Source: Toxorhynchites rutilus septentrionalis
Taxonomy: Eukaryota > Arthropoda > Insecta > Diptera > Culicidae
Direction: 5' to 3'
Assembly (NCBI RefSeq): GCF_029784135.1
Contig: NC_073746.1
Coordinates: forward strand, 93,308,575-93,372,574
Length of the DNA: 64,000 nucleotides
Shown here: in pieces, positions 34,140 through 44,393 of the stretch
Layout of the letters: every line of letters begins with the position of its first letter
Position numbering within the stretch: position 1 is the stretch's first letter
The notes under the pieces: generated by a model
Told to the model about the DNA's origin: nothing
What the model saw: the letters and a program-made list of their open reading frames with translations, nothing else
Database searches by the model: none
Translations under genes and position numbers: made by a program

Positions 34140-35117
34140 GGCACTCCTACGTCAACTTTGCGGTATAACCCATCCATAGTTTTGATTTGAATACTTTCAA
34201 ACATCCACGTTTTCTTACTAAGTGAACGTTAGTGAGTCCAATCACTGAACTCTTCATTGATTGATTACCCTTTGACCCTTTACAATTTCCTTTTACTATA
34301 AATTGTCTAGTACTTCTACAAAAAATCGTCCTTATAATATAAAATTATTTTCAGACACAATTCTCGTTCAAGATTCTTCAAGAATTTGGAAATAACATGT
34401 TTCTCCGTTGCATGGAATACATGTTTGATACAGAGAATATTACAAAATAAAGACAGCTCAAATCGGACCATTCCTTCCTCGGGTTTAGGGCACACCAACA
34501 CATTTGGCCTTCCATTTTTGTTTATATAGATAGAAGATATGGGAATGCGTTATTCCTACTGAAAATCGTTTTCCACTTTCGAACAAAAATCAATTTCGTT
34601 AGCGCCAACATCAAATGGACTAACAGCGCTTAGCTAATTGTAGAACATATGGGAATTCAATTTTCCGAATTTTCCGATTTTTCTCTCCGCTATATTGATC
34701 TACGGGATGAGACGATTACAACGAAATATAGATGACTCAAATTGAACCATTCTTTCCTCGGGTTTTGCGCTTACCAACACATTTGGCCTTCCATTTTTAT
34801 TTATAGATATAAGATATGGAAATGCGTTATTTCGCCTGAAAATCCATTTCCACTTACGAACAAAGATCAATTTCGATAGTGCAAATATCGAATGAACTAA
34901 CAACGCTTATTATGATGTAATTTGCGAACATGTGGGAATTAAATTTTCCGAATTTTCCGACCTTCCTTCAGGATTTTCCGATTTTTCTCTCCACTATATT
35001 GATCTACGGGAAGAAACGAATACAACAAAAAACAGGAGGCTAAAATCGGACCATCCCTTCTTTGGGGTTTCCGCTTACCAACAGATGTTGCCTTACATTT
35101 TTATTTATATAGGTAGA
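34140..35117 (+). mobile_element. Relative of the CTAGCTGACCCGG family with a 280-300-bp tandem 3' region
   Basis: The 5' part (about 34180-34450) matches 29270-29530. The 3' part is about 2.5 copies of a unit starting at CTCAAATCGGACCATTCCTT (34457), CTCAAATTGAACCATTCTTT (34736) and CTAAAATCGGACCATCCCTT (35040). Each copy contains ACACATTTGGCCTTCCATTT or a close variant, then a TATAGATA-like word. Between them lie TTTTCCGATTTTTCTCTCC and TATATTGATCTACGGGA. The element ends in TTTATTTATATAGGTAG. It is non-coding. Confidence 0.65.
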
Positions 35118-35330
35118 TTATGTGACATGTAGTCTGGCGTTGCCATGCTGTAAAATTATCTTGTCGTGTTTATTCTCCCATTCCAGTCGTACTTCCTTCA
35201 GAGCTCTATACAATCGTGTTATTCGTGGTCGGTACCGTTTACTGGTGATGTTTTCTGGCTTATTCCTATTGTATCTTAATTTTTTTTTTCGGTGGTTGTT
35301 CATATTCTTCATCATCATAATCCAAATCAA
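35118..35330 (-). pseudogene. mariner transposase remnant
   Basis: The minus-strand frame contains RLYRALKEVRLEWENKHDKI followed by ILQHGNARLHVT. This aligns with the mariner region around the second catalytic Asp (normally QHDNARPHVA). The catalytic Asp is replaced by Gly and the motif Pro is lost, and neither the first nor the third catalytic motif is present. It is a short dead fragment, unrelated in sequence detail to the 13859-14539 copy. Confidence 0.65.
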
Positions 35331-35699
35331 TGCTTCTGAATTGTGTTTAAGTCACTTACTACACAAGCATATAAATTCAGCATATTCTAGTAAAAAGCAA
35401 ACGATGACTATCAGTCGCACTTTTTTTGTCGAAAAAATAATTCAGTAACACTTTCCGCAAATGGTGTTTTCCAGTACAAAATACTACTACGATACAAAAT
35501 TTCATTTTCATATTCATGCATATTGCACTATTGATGGTTCTTGGTTCCTTCAAGCACAAAAATCCTTGGGAGCATTGGTTTCCTACAAGAATTTGAGTGT
35601 AGGGTCAAAATCCGATCGGTCAACGATCTTCTCTCGGGCTGCTGTTCTATAAATAACTCAACAATGATCAATATCAACTGTCTCCGCTGTCTGGTCTGC

Positions 35700-35935
35700 T
35701 GAACAATGGATGAACAGAAAGAATACCCTTACCCCTAAATGGCTACTACGGTGTAATTTACCATAATGTAATGGAACAGAAAACTTAACGCCTAAAATGA
35801 CTACTACTAACTACTGTGTAATTTACAATTTATAGAAACATAAGCATATGCACATGTACACGATTAAAACCCGGCTCTGTTACAGCTAAAATGCTAATGA
35901 GCCTAATAAATAAATAAATGAGATAAAAAAAAAGA
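35700..35935 (+). mobile_element. tRNA-type SINE, 3' fragment
   Basis: It matches the 3' half of the 41535-42084 SINE: CTAAATGGCTACTACGGTGTAA-like block, GGCTCTGTTACAGCT, AATGAGCCTAATAAATAAAT, then GAGATAAAAAAAAA. The tRNA-like head is missing, as expected for a 5'-truncated retroposed copy or an old fragment. Confidence 0.7.
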
Positions 35936-36299
35936 TCTTCTTGAGTTTGAAATTTGTGTTAACACTAATAAACTGTGACTATTTTCTGTCTATCTCAAAA
36001 TATTATCATGCTAGACAATGTATGGTATTGATCATCACTCGCGTTAGTCATATAAGCCATCTTTATAATGAGCTCGTCTTACTTATTAGAGGATAATGGT
36101 ATCATGTGTAAACATCATAATTTCTGTTCAATTTTTTTTCCCGACATGTGTGAAATCTGGAAAATATCACTGGTGGAAACTGGTCAGAAATATTTTTCGA
36201 ATTCTCATTCGCTCATGTCGAAGCATGTGATAAACAGCAAATAGCTCCGCAAGTCATCTTGTTGCTTTATTCATAATGAACTCATGTTGATGGGCAACA

Positions 36300-38700
36300 A
36301 CACCATTTACCAGCCCTCTCTGGTCAATCAGCAGACGGGGGAGGACCATCTCCACCCAACCGCCCACTCACTGGCGATAATCAACAACCACCACCACTGT
36401 CATTGTCGTGTGTGAGTGTGTCTGTGTGTGTAAAATGTTAAAATGACTGAAAGAGAATTGATTTATGGCTGTGTATACAGTTAGATATTATTGGATAATT
36501 CTGTCATTGTCAATTCGACTTGATTTACAGTTATTGTTTTATTACGAGTTTATTATTATTATCACAGCGCGGTATAACGCGGCGCGGCGGAGACGAACTC
36601 TGATACTCTATGCTGATGATGATGATGATATGCTGCGTGTGTGTGTGTGTGTGTGCGTCGAAGCGCTCAACAAAAGTGATGGCGGGGGCGAGCGAGGGTA
36701 GAGGTAGTCCATAAAGCATAGATCATCATTGCCTGCCAAAGAATTATGCCCTCGTTTCTGCCGGTGTCTCGTTTAATGGCGGGTAATGACGATGACGACT
36801 ACGATGTCTCTCTGATGCGTGTCAGAGCTGATTTCGGAACATCCAGCCCGATAGACGTTCGCCATTTTTCTTCACTTCCCTTCATTCACTGTGTTTTGTC
36901 GAAGGGACATTCTCACTCAAACAAATATGAAGGTATCGAAATTAGTCCTTGGCGATTGCGGTGACATTACCCCACTCTTTCCCCGGGACATTGACGTTCC
37001 GTTAAGCGAGAATCCCCCCACGCACATCCCGGTTTGGGATAACATTCGACGACTCCAAATCCAGCTCTGCATGCCATCCGAGAATTATTATCGAATAAAT
37101 CATATTTATGATGCTTCAGAAATAAATTTTAAAATTTATCTACAATTTTCACAATATAATGATGTGAGTGAACTGAGTTGTGGCGGGGGGGGGACCCATT
37201 CGGAGTGATGTTCTCGAACCCACATTGTCCCATTCTGCCACCATCCGCGGCCATCGTTCCAGCAAATGTTCTGCCTACATCATCGAAAAGCTGCTGACCC
37301 ACCATGGGAGGGGTAAAGACAGAAGTCCCTTCCCTCCTCCGATTTCGATTCTTGCTTCACCAACGAACGCCGGCAGGACGGACAGGTTTCTCGTACATAC
37401 ACACGCGCGCGCACAGATGACATCTGAGTGGTCCGTCATTAATCATAGATTTAGTTTTTTTTGCCTCTTCCTTCGTTTCTGTTCCTTTCAATCGCCTCTT
37501 GCCTTCGTTTGCACACACACACACATATGGTGTTCCTCTTAATTTTCGGTGAGCGAGAATGGTTGAGCCACACTCTCGACATGTAAATCAAACTGAGGAC
37601 AGCAGTTACTTTGTGGCTCGGTCCGTCCTCCGCTGGCCACGCCTTTCGTCCGCTCTGGCTAATCGGCTATCGTCTCTTGTGCTTGCCTTTTATCCATTCA
37701 CCATTCATTCGGTCCGGCATCGACCTCGTCAATCGTCGTCAAGTGCAGCGCAGCATCCGAAAGGCGAAAGGCAAAAAATGGGACCAATACTCACACGATC
37801 GCACTCTCATATGCCGCAAATGGAAAAGTCATAAATTACAATTTATGAGAAATTTGAAGATTCTCGGTTCAGTTTTGTGGACCCGCACCCTGTCATCTGC
37901 TGATGGTTTCCTGTTTTGATCTTTTTCTTAGCCCATTTGGGATGGTGATATTCTGGAATTCAATTTTCTTTCTTTTTTTTTTCGTAGCGATAGAAAAGAT
38001 ATTTTTCGAACAAAAAAAGCTGTTTGAACTACTATGGGCATAGGCAAGATGTGTGTGGAGAAAGGAGAAAAGGCAATAAATTAAATTTTGTCAGTTAAAA
38101 AGAGATTAATTTCCAGCGCACTGCTAGCCCGACTGGCCCTGGCTAGGTATTGGTAGGGGACCCGGCGGTTGGCGCGGGTTCCGAGGGTGTACAGCAATGA
38201 GAAAGGTCTCACACTGAGCGTCAAAGCTTAATTTTAGCCTGCATATTGATGTAGACGGCAGCGGGAGGAGAGAAGCAAAGCGAAACAAAAGCGTAAAAGA
38301 CACCAGAACCCAAAAGGGGCATCAATTGGTCTTAAAACATAAAACATGTTGGGCGAGATAAGAGCGATTGATTTATCGGCCGGGGTAACATATGCCGACG
38401 GATCATGCGCGATCGGCTTTCAGACTTAATTGCTTATATCCGAGCGGGTCGAGCAGCGCGTATGCGCGCGATCGCGATCGATCACATAGCGCGAAACGAA
38501 GAGAGAGGATCATGCGTTTCGATCGAACGACGCGGTCCTCCCATAATTGAATTCAATAGTCCCCGGTTGATAAGGGATTGATCGGGAATGGAATGTTCGT
38601 TCGGTGGTTCGATCGGTCAACAATGTGTGGGAGAGAGAAAAAAAGTCACAGGAGGGATGTGTCCGAGGCACGACCACATAGTTGACGTAAGATTACGTTA
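36300..38700. promoter_or_regulatory. GC-richer intronic region, strongest enhancer candidate
   Basis: This is a long non-repetitive stretch of elevated GC. It contains GAT- and GT-type microsatellites (36614-36654), AT-rich sub-blocks with TTTATGATGC and AATAAATTTTA (37085-37140), and a dense part at 38100-38600. That part has CGATCG-rich words (GCGCGATCGCGATCGATCAC), GATAAG (38358 and about 38570) and TGATTTAT (38369-38376). TGATTTAT matches the composite Exd/Hox half-site form TGATNNAT, and teashirt is a known Hox target in Drosophila. That this DNA acts on teashirt is inference. Open frames here are short and overlapping and are not accepted as genes. Confidence 0.4.
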
Positions 38701-38811
38701 GGCAATTCTGTTGCATGCTAATTTTGGATATGTTTGAAAAATTACATCTTTAAACTCTTTGATAATGATTTGGTGGTCCTGGAAAAGGCCGTTTTACTTG
38801 GTTGGTACAGG

Positions 38812-39990
38812 GTGTCGATTACCTGGAAAACCCTTGAAAATCAGGGAATATCAGGGAATTCAAATAATTATTAACTCATCAGTTTTTGATTTTTTACTGC
38901 TGTATATAATATGATTTGAATATCAATTATTGCGGTCAGTATAATGTTAATGATACAAAAGATGTATTTAACTAGTCTGTTTTTTTTTGTACATTTACTT
39001 CAGAAGGACTAACAGAGCGAAAGTGAGAGGCTTCTGATCACCGCAATCTTTGATGACTTTATCATCATTGATTCCAATCAAGAGATGCTATTCCATTAAC
39101 GTCATTATAAAAACATGCGTGAGGAATTTATTGTAGCTAAGCGACAATTTTTTTTTATCTCATCTGTTTATTTTATTAGGCTCATTTAGCAATTCAGCTG
39201 TTACAGAGCCGAATTTATTCGTGTACATTTTAACCTCACGATTATTTTGTTGTATATTACACAGTAGCCATTTAGGCGTAATAGTATTCCTATTTTATCG
39301 AGTGTTCACAGTTGGATCATACACAGCGGGGCTGTTGATATGAGGCTTCCATTGTTGTGTTATTAATAGCACCAATTACCGATGTAGCGGACCGTAAATG
39401 AAGTGAAAGGCTTGGATCACCGTCACATGATTATTGTTGTGTGGACCTAGTAGCTAGAATATCACACAAAGGTGGTCAAGTAGTATATCCGGCAGCCAGA
39501 TATTCGGCTCATTGTTTGCGAATACGAAACTGGGAGAATCTGGATTAAGCAAAAAAGGATTACATTTTAGAGACAAATAAACACATTTTTTCACAAAAAT
39601 GATTTAGTTTTAGTTTGGAATAAACATTCTTTGATTCTAGCCTCTCTTTTATATCCGAGGTAATTTCGCATATTGCTGCATAAAAAAAGTTTTCGGACAA
39701 GGAGGAAATCAAGATAAAGAACACCAAAATTCCGGTCGGATACCGGATAGTTACTGGATATCCGTTTCATCTTTAATTAATACATTTTTGCATATCTTTT
39801 ACGCCTTTTTAGTTATCATTTAACTCAAGCTAAAATCACAAAATTTCATTGATTAGAAGATATAAAAACTTTTATAATTTTTTTTGTTCTAGCTTATTGA
39901 GTTTCTGAAGCATTTACACATATTCTCGAGTTGTCTGGAATTTTTCTGGAAAATCAGGGAACATCAGGGAATTTAATCTCGGGTTCTGAA
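38812..39990. repeat. CAGGGAAT-type repeat ends flanking a SINE
   Basis: At 38812-38870 the words TACAGGGTGTCGATTACCTG and AAAATCAGGGAATATCAGGG occur. At 39930-39980 AAAATCAGGGAACATCAGGG recurs in the same orientation, followed by ATCGATACCC. It looks like one old repeat split or duplicated, with the minus-strand SINE copy in between. Its class is not known to me. Confidence 0.35.
39150..39545 (-). mobile_element. tRNA-type SINE, minus-strand diverged copy
   Basis: Read on the minus strand, the 3' end is recognisable: GGCTCTGTAACAGCTGAATT, GAGCCTAATAAAATAAACAG, then GAGATAAAAAAAA. Further 5', CTAAATGGCTACTGTGTAAT and TATCAACAGCCCCGCTGTG match the family. The head is too diverged to show promoter boxes. 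Confidence 0.65.
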
Positions 39991-40099
39991 TCGATACCCA
40001 TTATCAGTATAGCAATAGAATATGCCGAAGTGGAATGAGATATGATGAAAACCACCCTCTGTGGCCCTAGACGAAAGGGATGAAATCGGATACGTCAAT

Positions 40100-40372
40100 C
40101 CTGGGGTGGCATTGCCCATTTTGAAACGACTAACTCGTTTCGAGAAAATTCAAACTCAAATCGAATTGGTTTTAGTATTATGTATTTTCAAGTTCATATT
40201 TTCGGTGTACTAAATTTAGAGCAAAATTTGTCTCGTAGAGAAATGTAACCATTTTGACATGCCTTTGATCAGCTTTGTTCACGAACCCAAGAACAAAGCT
40301 AATCAAAGGCATGTCAAAATGGTCGAAACGAACAAAAATCACTCGTTTCGAAATGCGCAATGTCACCCCTGG
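40100..40372. mobile_element. MITE (about 273 bp) with a 33-bp central hairpin
   Basis: The ends are inverted: CCTGGGGTGGCATTGCCCAT on the left and, reverse-complemented, CCAGGGGTGACATTGCGCAT on the right, followed on both sides by TTTGAAACGA-like words. In the centre, 40248-40280 pairs with 40291-40323 with a single mismatch around a 10-nt loop. No coding capacity. Confidence 0.7.
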
Positions 40373-40374
40373 TT

Positions 40375-41524
40375 GGCGATTTTGCTTATTTAACTGTGTT
40401 ATATTATCCGAATGAAACAAAGCAAATACATTGTTTCGTTTATTTGTAATGATAACCCAGGAAATTCATAGTAACGATCTTAATTGTATAGAAAAATTGT
40501 ATGAAGACAATTTCTTCACTGAATTAATTCAGAACGTTGTTTTACAAAATTGGATACTATTTGTAAACCAACTTGGCAATTTTACAAAGCCAAATAAACC
40601 AAGGCGTTTTGGACTCTACAGTCATCTAGAATTTTAATTTATGTTTTTGTTTTTAAACTAAAGTGCTAGTGCTAGTGGCGACTGAATACCTCTGAACTTA
40701 TTGGGAAAATGTAGAATTGTATGCGTCTAACCACTTTTTTTTTCATGCTTCAAGTGAAATCTTTCTTTTGTACTGTTTTCATATACCACTACCCTATCCA
40801 GTTTATTAATCAAAAGACCGCACCTTGTACCATAGATCAGTTTTAAAATAAACATCAACAATCTTTATGTGTTAAATTCATAATTTGATGTAATATGTCC
40901 TCAGCAGGCTACTTTTTTGCATCAGAATCATGTTTTCGTTTCACTTTGTGTGGACGTTAAAATGAGATTATGTGAGTGGGCAACGAAATTCATGCCAGGG
41001 TGGAGTAGTAGTGGTGGATTTAAGTCAGGTTAAATGGTTGTATTCATTCGTCGCATTTATGTGACCATTGAATTGCATCTGCCTTTACGACTTAATCTGT
41101 CGTGATTTTTTTGCGATTTCAGATACATATGACGTTAATCAAAGATTATGTACGATTGTGATTTGATTCCACTTTATATACGACTAAGAATATGCCAAGT
41201 TATGCGATTTAATGCTCTCAGTGAATGAAAAAAAAACTCACCAATGTAATAAAAGATAATTATCATTGTCGAACACAATGAGCGAGGCTTTAGATCATAC
41301 GGTTCGTTCGTCTCCGATATTCTTTTTTTTACTTTCTCTATTTTATTTTATTGCAAAGTTCAGTTTATTTTACAAAACCTATCCATTATTTTCCTGGGTG
41401 CCTGCCTCTTAGGTTCTGTCCTATGTTGTTTCGAAGTCTACACCCAGACTAGCGTTGTCAGACAACATTTCATTTTCGACAGAAAACATGTCATTTCATG
41501 CCTTGAAGCGTCAAATAGGCAAAT
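40375..41524. other. AT-rich intron DNA, nothing recognised
   Basis: No gene or clear repeat seen. Confidence 0.45.
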
Positions 41525-41534
41525 AATGTCATAT

Positions 41535-42084
41535 CTTCGGGTCTTCGTAGCCTAATTGGTTGCGTGTCCGCTACTAAGCGAACGATCATGAGCTAATAAC
41601 TCAGGGCCCCTCAACTGACCATCTTTGTGTGTTATTCTAGCTACTACGTCCACGCAACAATCATCATGTGTCGGTAATCCCAGTCCCTTACCGCTCACAT
41701 TACGATCTGCTGCATCGGTAATTGGTGCTAATTCTAACACAGCAATGGAAGCCTCATATCAGCAGTCCCGTTGGGAACAGTCCAACTGTGAACATTCGAA
41801 CAATAGGAATATTCTAACGCTGAAAAAGGCGGCATGTGTTGTGTATCGATAGAAATGGAATACTCGGCATGTGTTGTGTATCGATAGAATTGGAATATTC
41901 TTAGGCCTAAACAGCTACTGTGTTATACATAAAAAAAAACAAATGTTTATCGATGGATAGGAATCTTAAGCTTAAATAATATACAACAATAGTTTTCTTA
42001 ACATAAAAATGTATACGAATAAATTCGGCTCTGTGACAGCTGAATTGCTAAATGAGCCTAATAAACGGATGGGATAAAAAAAAA
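41535..42084 (+). mobile_element. tRNA-type SINE, full-length copy with target duplication
   Basis: It is flanked by the direct repeat AATGTCATAT at 41525-41534 and 42085-42094, so both borders are certain. The head contains TAGCCTAATTGG, a perfect Pol III box A (TRGCNNARYNGG), followed by a TGAG/CTCA T-arm-like stem. The box B itself (CTAATAACTCAGG) is decayed. The body carries repeats around GAATATTCTAACGC and TTGTGTATCGATAGAA. The 3' end reads GGCTCTGTGACAGCTGAATT, then GAGCCTAATAAACGG and an A tail. The 10-bp duplication and A tail show insertion by LINE-type target-primed reverse transcription. Confidence 0.85.
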
Positions 42085-42094
42085 AATGTCATAT

Positions 42095-42295
42095 GTCCCC
42101 CAACGCTTTAAAATGTTTGTATATATGGAAGCAGACATCTCTTTCTTTTTTGTTTTTTCATCTTTTTTTGGGATTGCACACAAAAAAAAGTTCAAACGAC
42201 GACAACGGGAATCGAACCAAGGTCGGCTGGAATGCAAGACTGTTTTACACGATCACGCTATCCACATAGCTAATGATGCTGTTGAGGAGGAGCGT
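42095..42295 (-). mobile_element. Second tRNA-derived SINE family, minus strand
   Basis: On the minus strand a box A-like TAGCTATGTGGATAGCG (42272-42256) is followed by a perfect box B, GGTTCGATTCC (42218-42208), about 54 bp further on. The 5' and 3' flanks do not pair as an acceptor stem, so this is not a tRNA gene. The tail after box B is short and ends in A/T-rich simple sequence. Confidence 0.65.
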
Positions 42296-42485
42296 GATAA
42301 TATTACATCTCATTAAAAATTGAAGTTGGAAAGTGTTTTCTAGTTTTACTCCTAGCATACACTTTCCAGCATGAAGGAGATCTATGTCCATCTCGGTCTG
42401 GGCCGTGGCCATGTAATGCGTGCTTATTTGAAACGTATTTCTTGTTTCGCTCGCTCGTATTATTCTTATATTGCAATACCATATA

Positions 42486-42698
42486 CAGGTCGGACGATTA
42501 TATATAATCGCAATTTCTCTTTCAACGATAATTTTCGAATCCAATACATAATCAAATCACAAAAATGCAATTTTTCAATTAATGTTTGACATTCATACAT
42601 GAATGAAAAAATTGTTTTCTTGAGATTCGATTATGTATAGGATTAGAGAATAATTGTTGAAAAAAAATGGTCGACTATATATAATCGAGTCCGACCTG
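42486..42698. mobile_element. pogo-like MITE (213 bp)
   Basis: Its inverted ends begin CAGGTCGGAC followed by GATTATATATAATCG (left) or TCGATTATATATAGTCG (right, reverse complement). Both sides are flanked by TA (42484-42485, 42699-42700). Most of the element can pair with itself, for example ATACATAATCAAATC with its inverted counterpart. Confidence 0.8.
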
Positions 42699-42779
42699 TA
42701 TTATACGAGTGCTTACCAGTATTTGTGAGTCATGGAATTTTCTGTCATTTTTACGCTCATTTAATGTAATAAATCGGGA

Positions 42780-43190
42780 TGACAAAACCTGAGCTAAAAA
42801 TCAATTTTGGGTGTAACGTCCTTTGTATGTTGGCAATCCAGTGAAAAGTGACATGCAGAAATTGTTGCCTCATTGCGAGACATTCAGGTTTCCTTTCCTT
42901 AAAAGAGGATAAGTATGAGTGACCTTGTTGAGGCCGTTTCTAAGCAGTCTTTCCTTACTGTTGTTTCTGATATGCCATCGAAGAGTGGTGTTTTCAATTT
43001 TTTGAAGAAAAGCTGATCTACTGTTTCTCCAGGCTATGTCCCAACTTAGGCGGATCTGTTGCTTTATCCAAAGTCCCGCATCAGAGTGAGGAACGGGAAT
43101 ATTTGAAGGTTTTTGGGTTCTGCACCGATTGTTTTTGTTTCGAACAAGATGAACTAAAGATATTACACATAAATACTGGAAAAGTTCAAA
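42780..43190. other. Intron DNA of uncertain origin beside the Tc1 remnant
   Basis: A 125-codon minus-strand frame (42870-43247) contains HTYPLLRKGNLNVSQ, which loosely resembles the linker of Tc1 transposases. Its strand is opposite to the clear Tc1 piece that follows. It could be an inverted fragment or chance. Confidence 0.25.
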
Positions 43191-43194
43191 TTTA

Positions 43195-43576
43195 TGTTGC
43201 AGAAGAGCTTGTTGGTGAAGATTAAATTTTACAGCAAGACAATGCATCTAAGGATATTAAGCAATGGTCATCTGACCACAATATCGTTGTTTTGGTTGTT
43301 TTGGATTGGTCTACTGTCTCACCGGATCTCAACCCGATTGAGAACCTCATGGGAATTCTGTCTCGCAACGTTTATCGTAAGGGACGTTAATTTCAGAATG
43401 TCTCACAACTGAAACAAACCATAAAGGAAGAATAGACAAAAATCGAGGAAGGAGTTCCAAGAAATCTTGTTTATTCAATGCAAAATCGATTGATTGAAGT
43501 CTTGATAGAAAAGAGGGAGCAATACAAAATACAGATGTTTCAAATTCAAACCCTATGTGAAATATATGTGTATTAG
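43195..43576 (+). pseudogene. Tc1-like transposase, C-terminal remnant
   Basis: One plus-strand frame reads AEELVGED, stop, ILQQDNASKD, then STVSPDLNPIENLMGILSRN, VYRKGR, stop, FQNVSQLKQTIKEE, stop, and VPRNLVYSMQNRLIEVLIEK. QQDNAS and SPDLNPIENL are the second Asp and the Glu motifs of Tc1 DDE transposases. Three in-frame stops (43222, about 43387 and about 43432) and a short internal duplication (TTGTTTTGG twice) show that it is dead. The N-terminal half is missing in this orientation. Confidence 0.85.
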
Positions 43577-43884
43577 AAAAAGCTGCTTTTTTAATAATTT
43601 CCATAATTTTTTCCTATTATATTTCGTTATTCTAAAATTATCATTGATTTATGAATAAAACGCAGCATAGTTTATTATTTTCGCTATCGTAGGCAGATCA
43701 TTTTGCTATCTTAGCAGATATTTTGAGTTCGAAAACATTGAATTAACTAATCAAATATTGAGGTTAGTTAATTGGTGTTGAATTAAAGAGGCTTCAAACT
43801 CTGAGAGTTCATTCGCCTCTACAAATATTAAAAAAACACCCGATGCCTCTATATGTTTTTCCATTGAGATAATGCCATTTTGAT

Positions 43885-44230
43885 ATTGTTTGATAGTTAG
43901 TTTCATAAAATATACCATTTTATTCATTTTGACTGTAATGAATTGTTATTGAGTACCCAAATCGATTGATGCAAAACACTCGTAAATCTATCAGAAAATG
44001 ACTGAGCAATAACTGTGGATGCAAGAGGAAGATTGCATGTTCGATGTCGACCTATCAGAACGCGGTATTTCCGTTTGGATAACGGTTGAGATTTTTCAAT
44101 TGATCGATAGTTAGTTTCATGACATATATTATTTTATTCATTGTAAAAAATTGTTATGGAGCGCCGGAATCGATTGATCCATCACGATCTCATAAATCCA
44201 TCATGAAACGATTGAGCAATAAGCGTTTGA
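43885..44230 (+). repeat. Tandem pair, period about 212 bp, next to the exon 2 acceptor
   Basis: GATAGTTAGTTTCAT occurs at 43892 and 44106, ATCGATTGAT occurs in both units, and GAGCAATAA occurs at 44004 and 44214. The order of words is conserved, so this is a diverged two-copy tandem repeat. It ends about 165 bp before the splice acceptor. Confidence 0.6.
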
Positions 44231-44393
44231 AATCGAACAATTTTCACGATGCGATCGATTTTCATTTTGTACCCTCAATATGTTCCCGAAAGTCGTAGTC
44301 CTACGTCAAAATACATACATTCGCAAGCCTCACCACTCGTTAACACCGAACTAACTCTAATCTCTGTGCGTCTTTTTTTTCTTTTTCTTGCAG

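Larger units (their letters stand above)
21188..44393 (+). other. teashirt intron 1 (23.2 kb, phase 2)
   Basis: It runs from the donor GTAATA at 21188 to the acceptor at 44393, which has a long T/C tract followed by CTTGCAG. The interior is a mix of mobile elements, tandem repeats and a few GC-richer islands, with no second host gene recognised. Long first introns holding enhancers are usual for teashirt-type developmental regulators; their presence here is inference. Confidence 0.85.

Noticed and set aside
36465..37919. Overlapping 70-120-codon frames in the intronic GC-rich region
   Set aside because: They contain microsatellite translations, overlap each other in several frames and show no domain or splice-site support.
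42200..42280. Possible tRNA gene on the minus strand
   Set aside because: Box A- and box B-like sequences are present, but acceptor ends do not pair and the spacing is long; a SINE explains it better.
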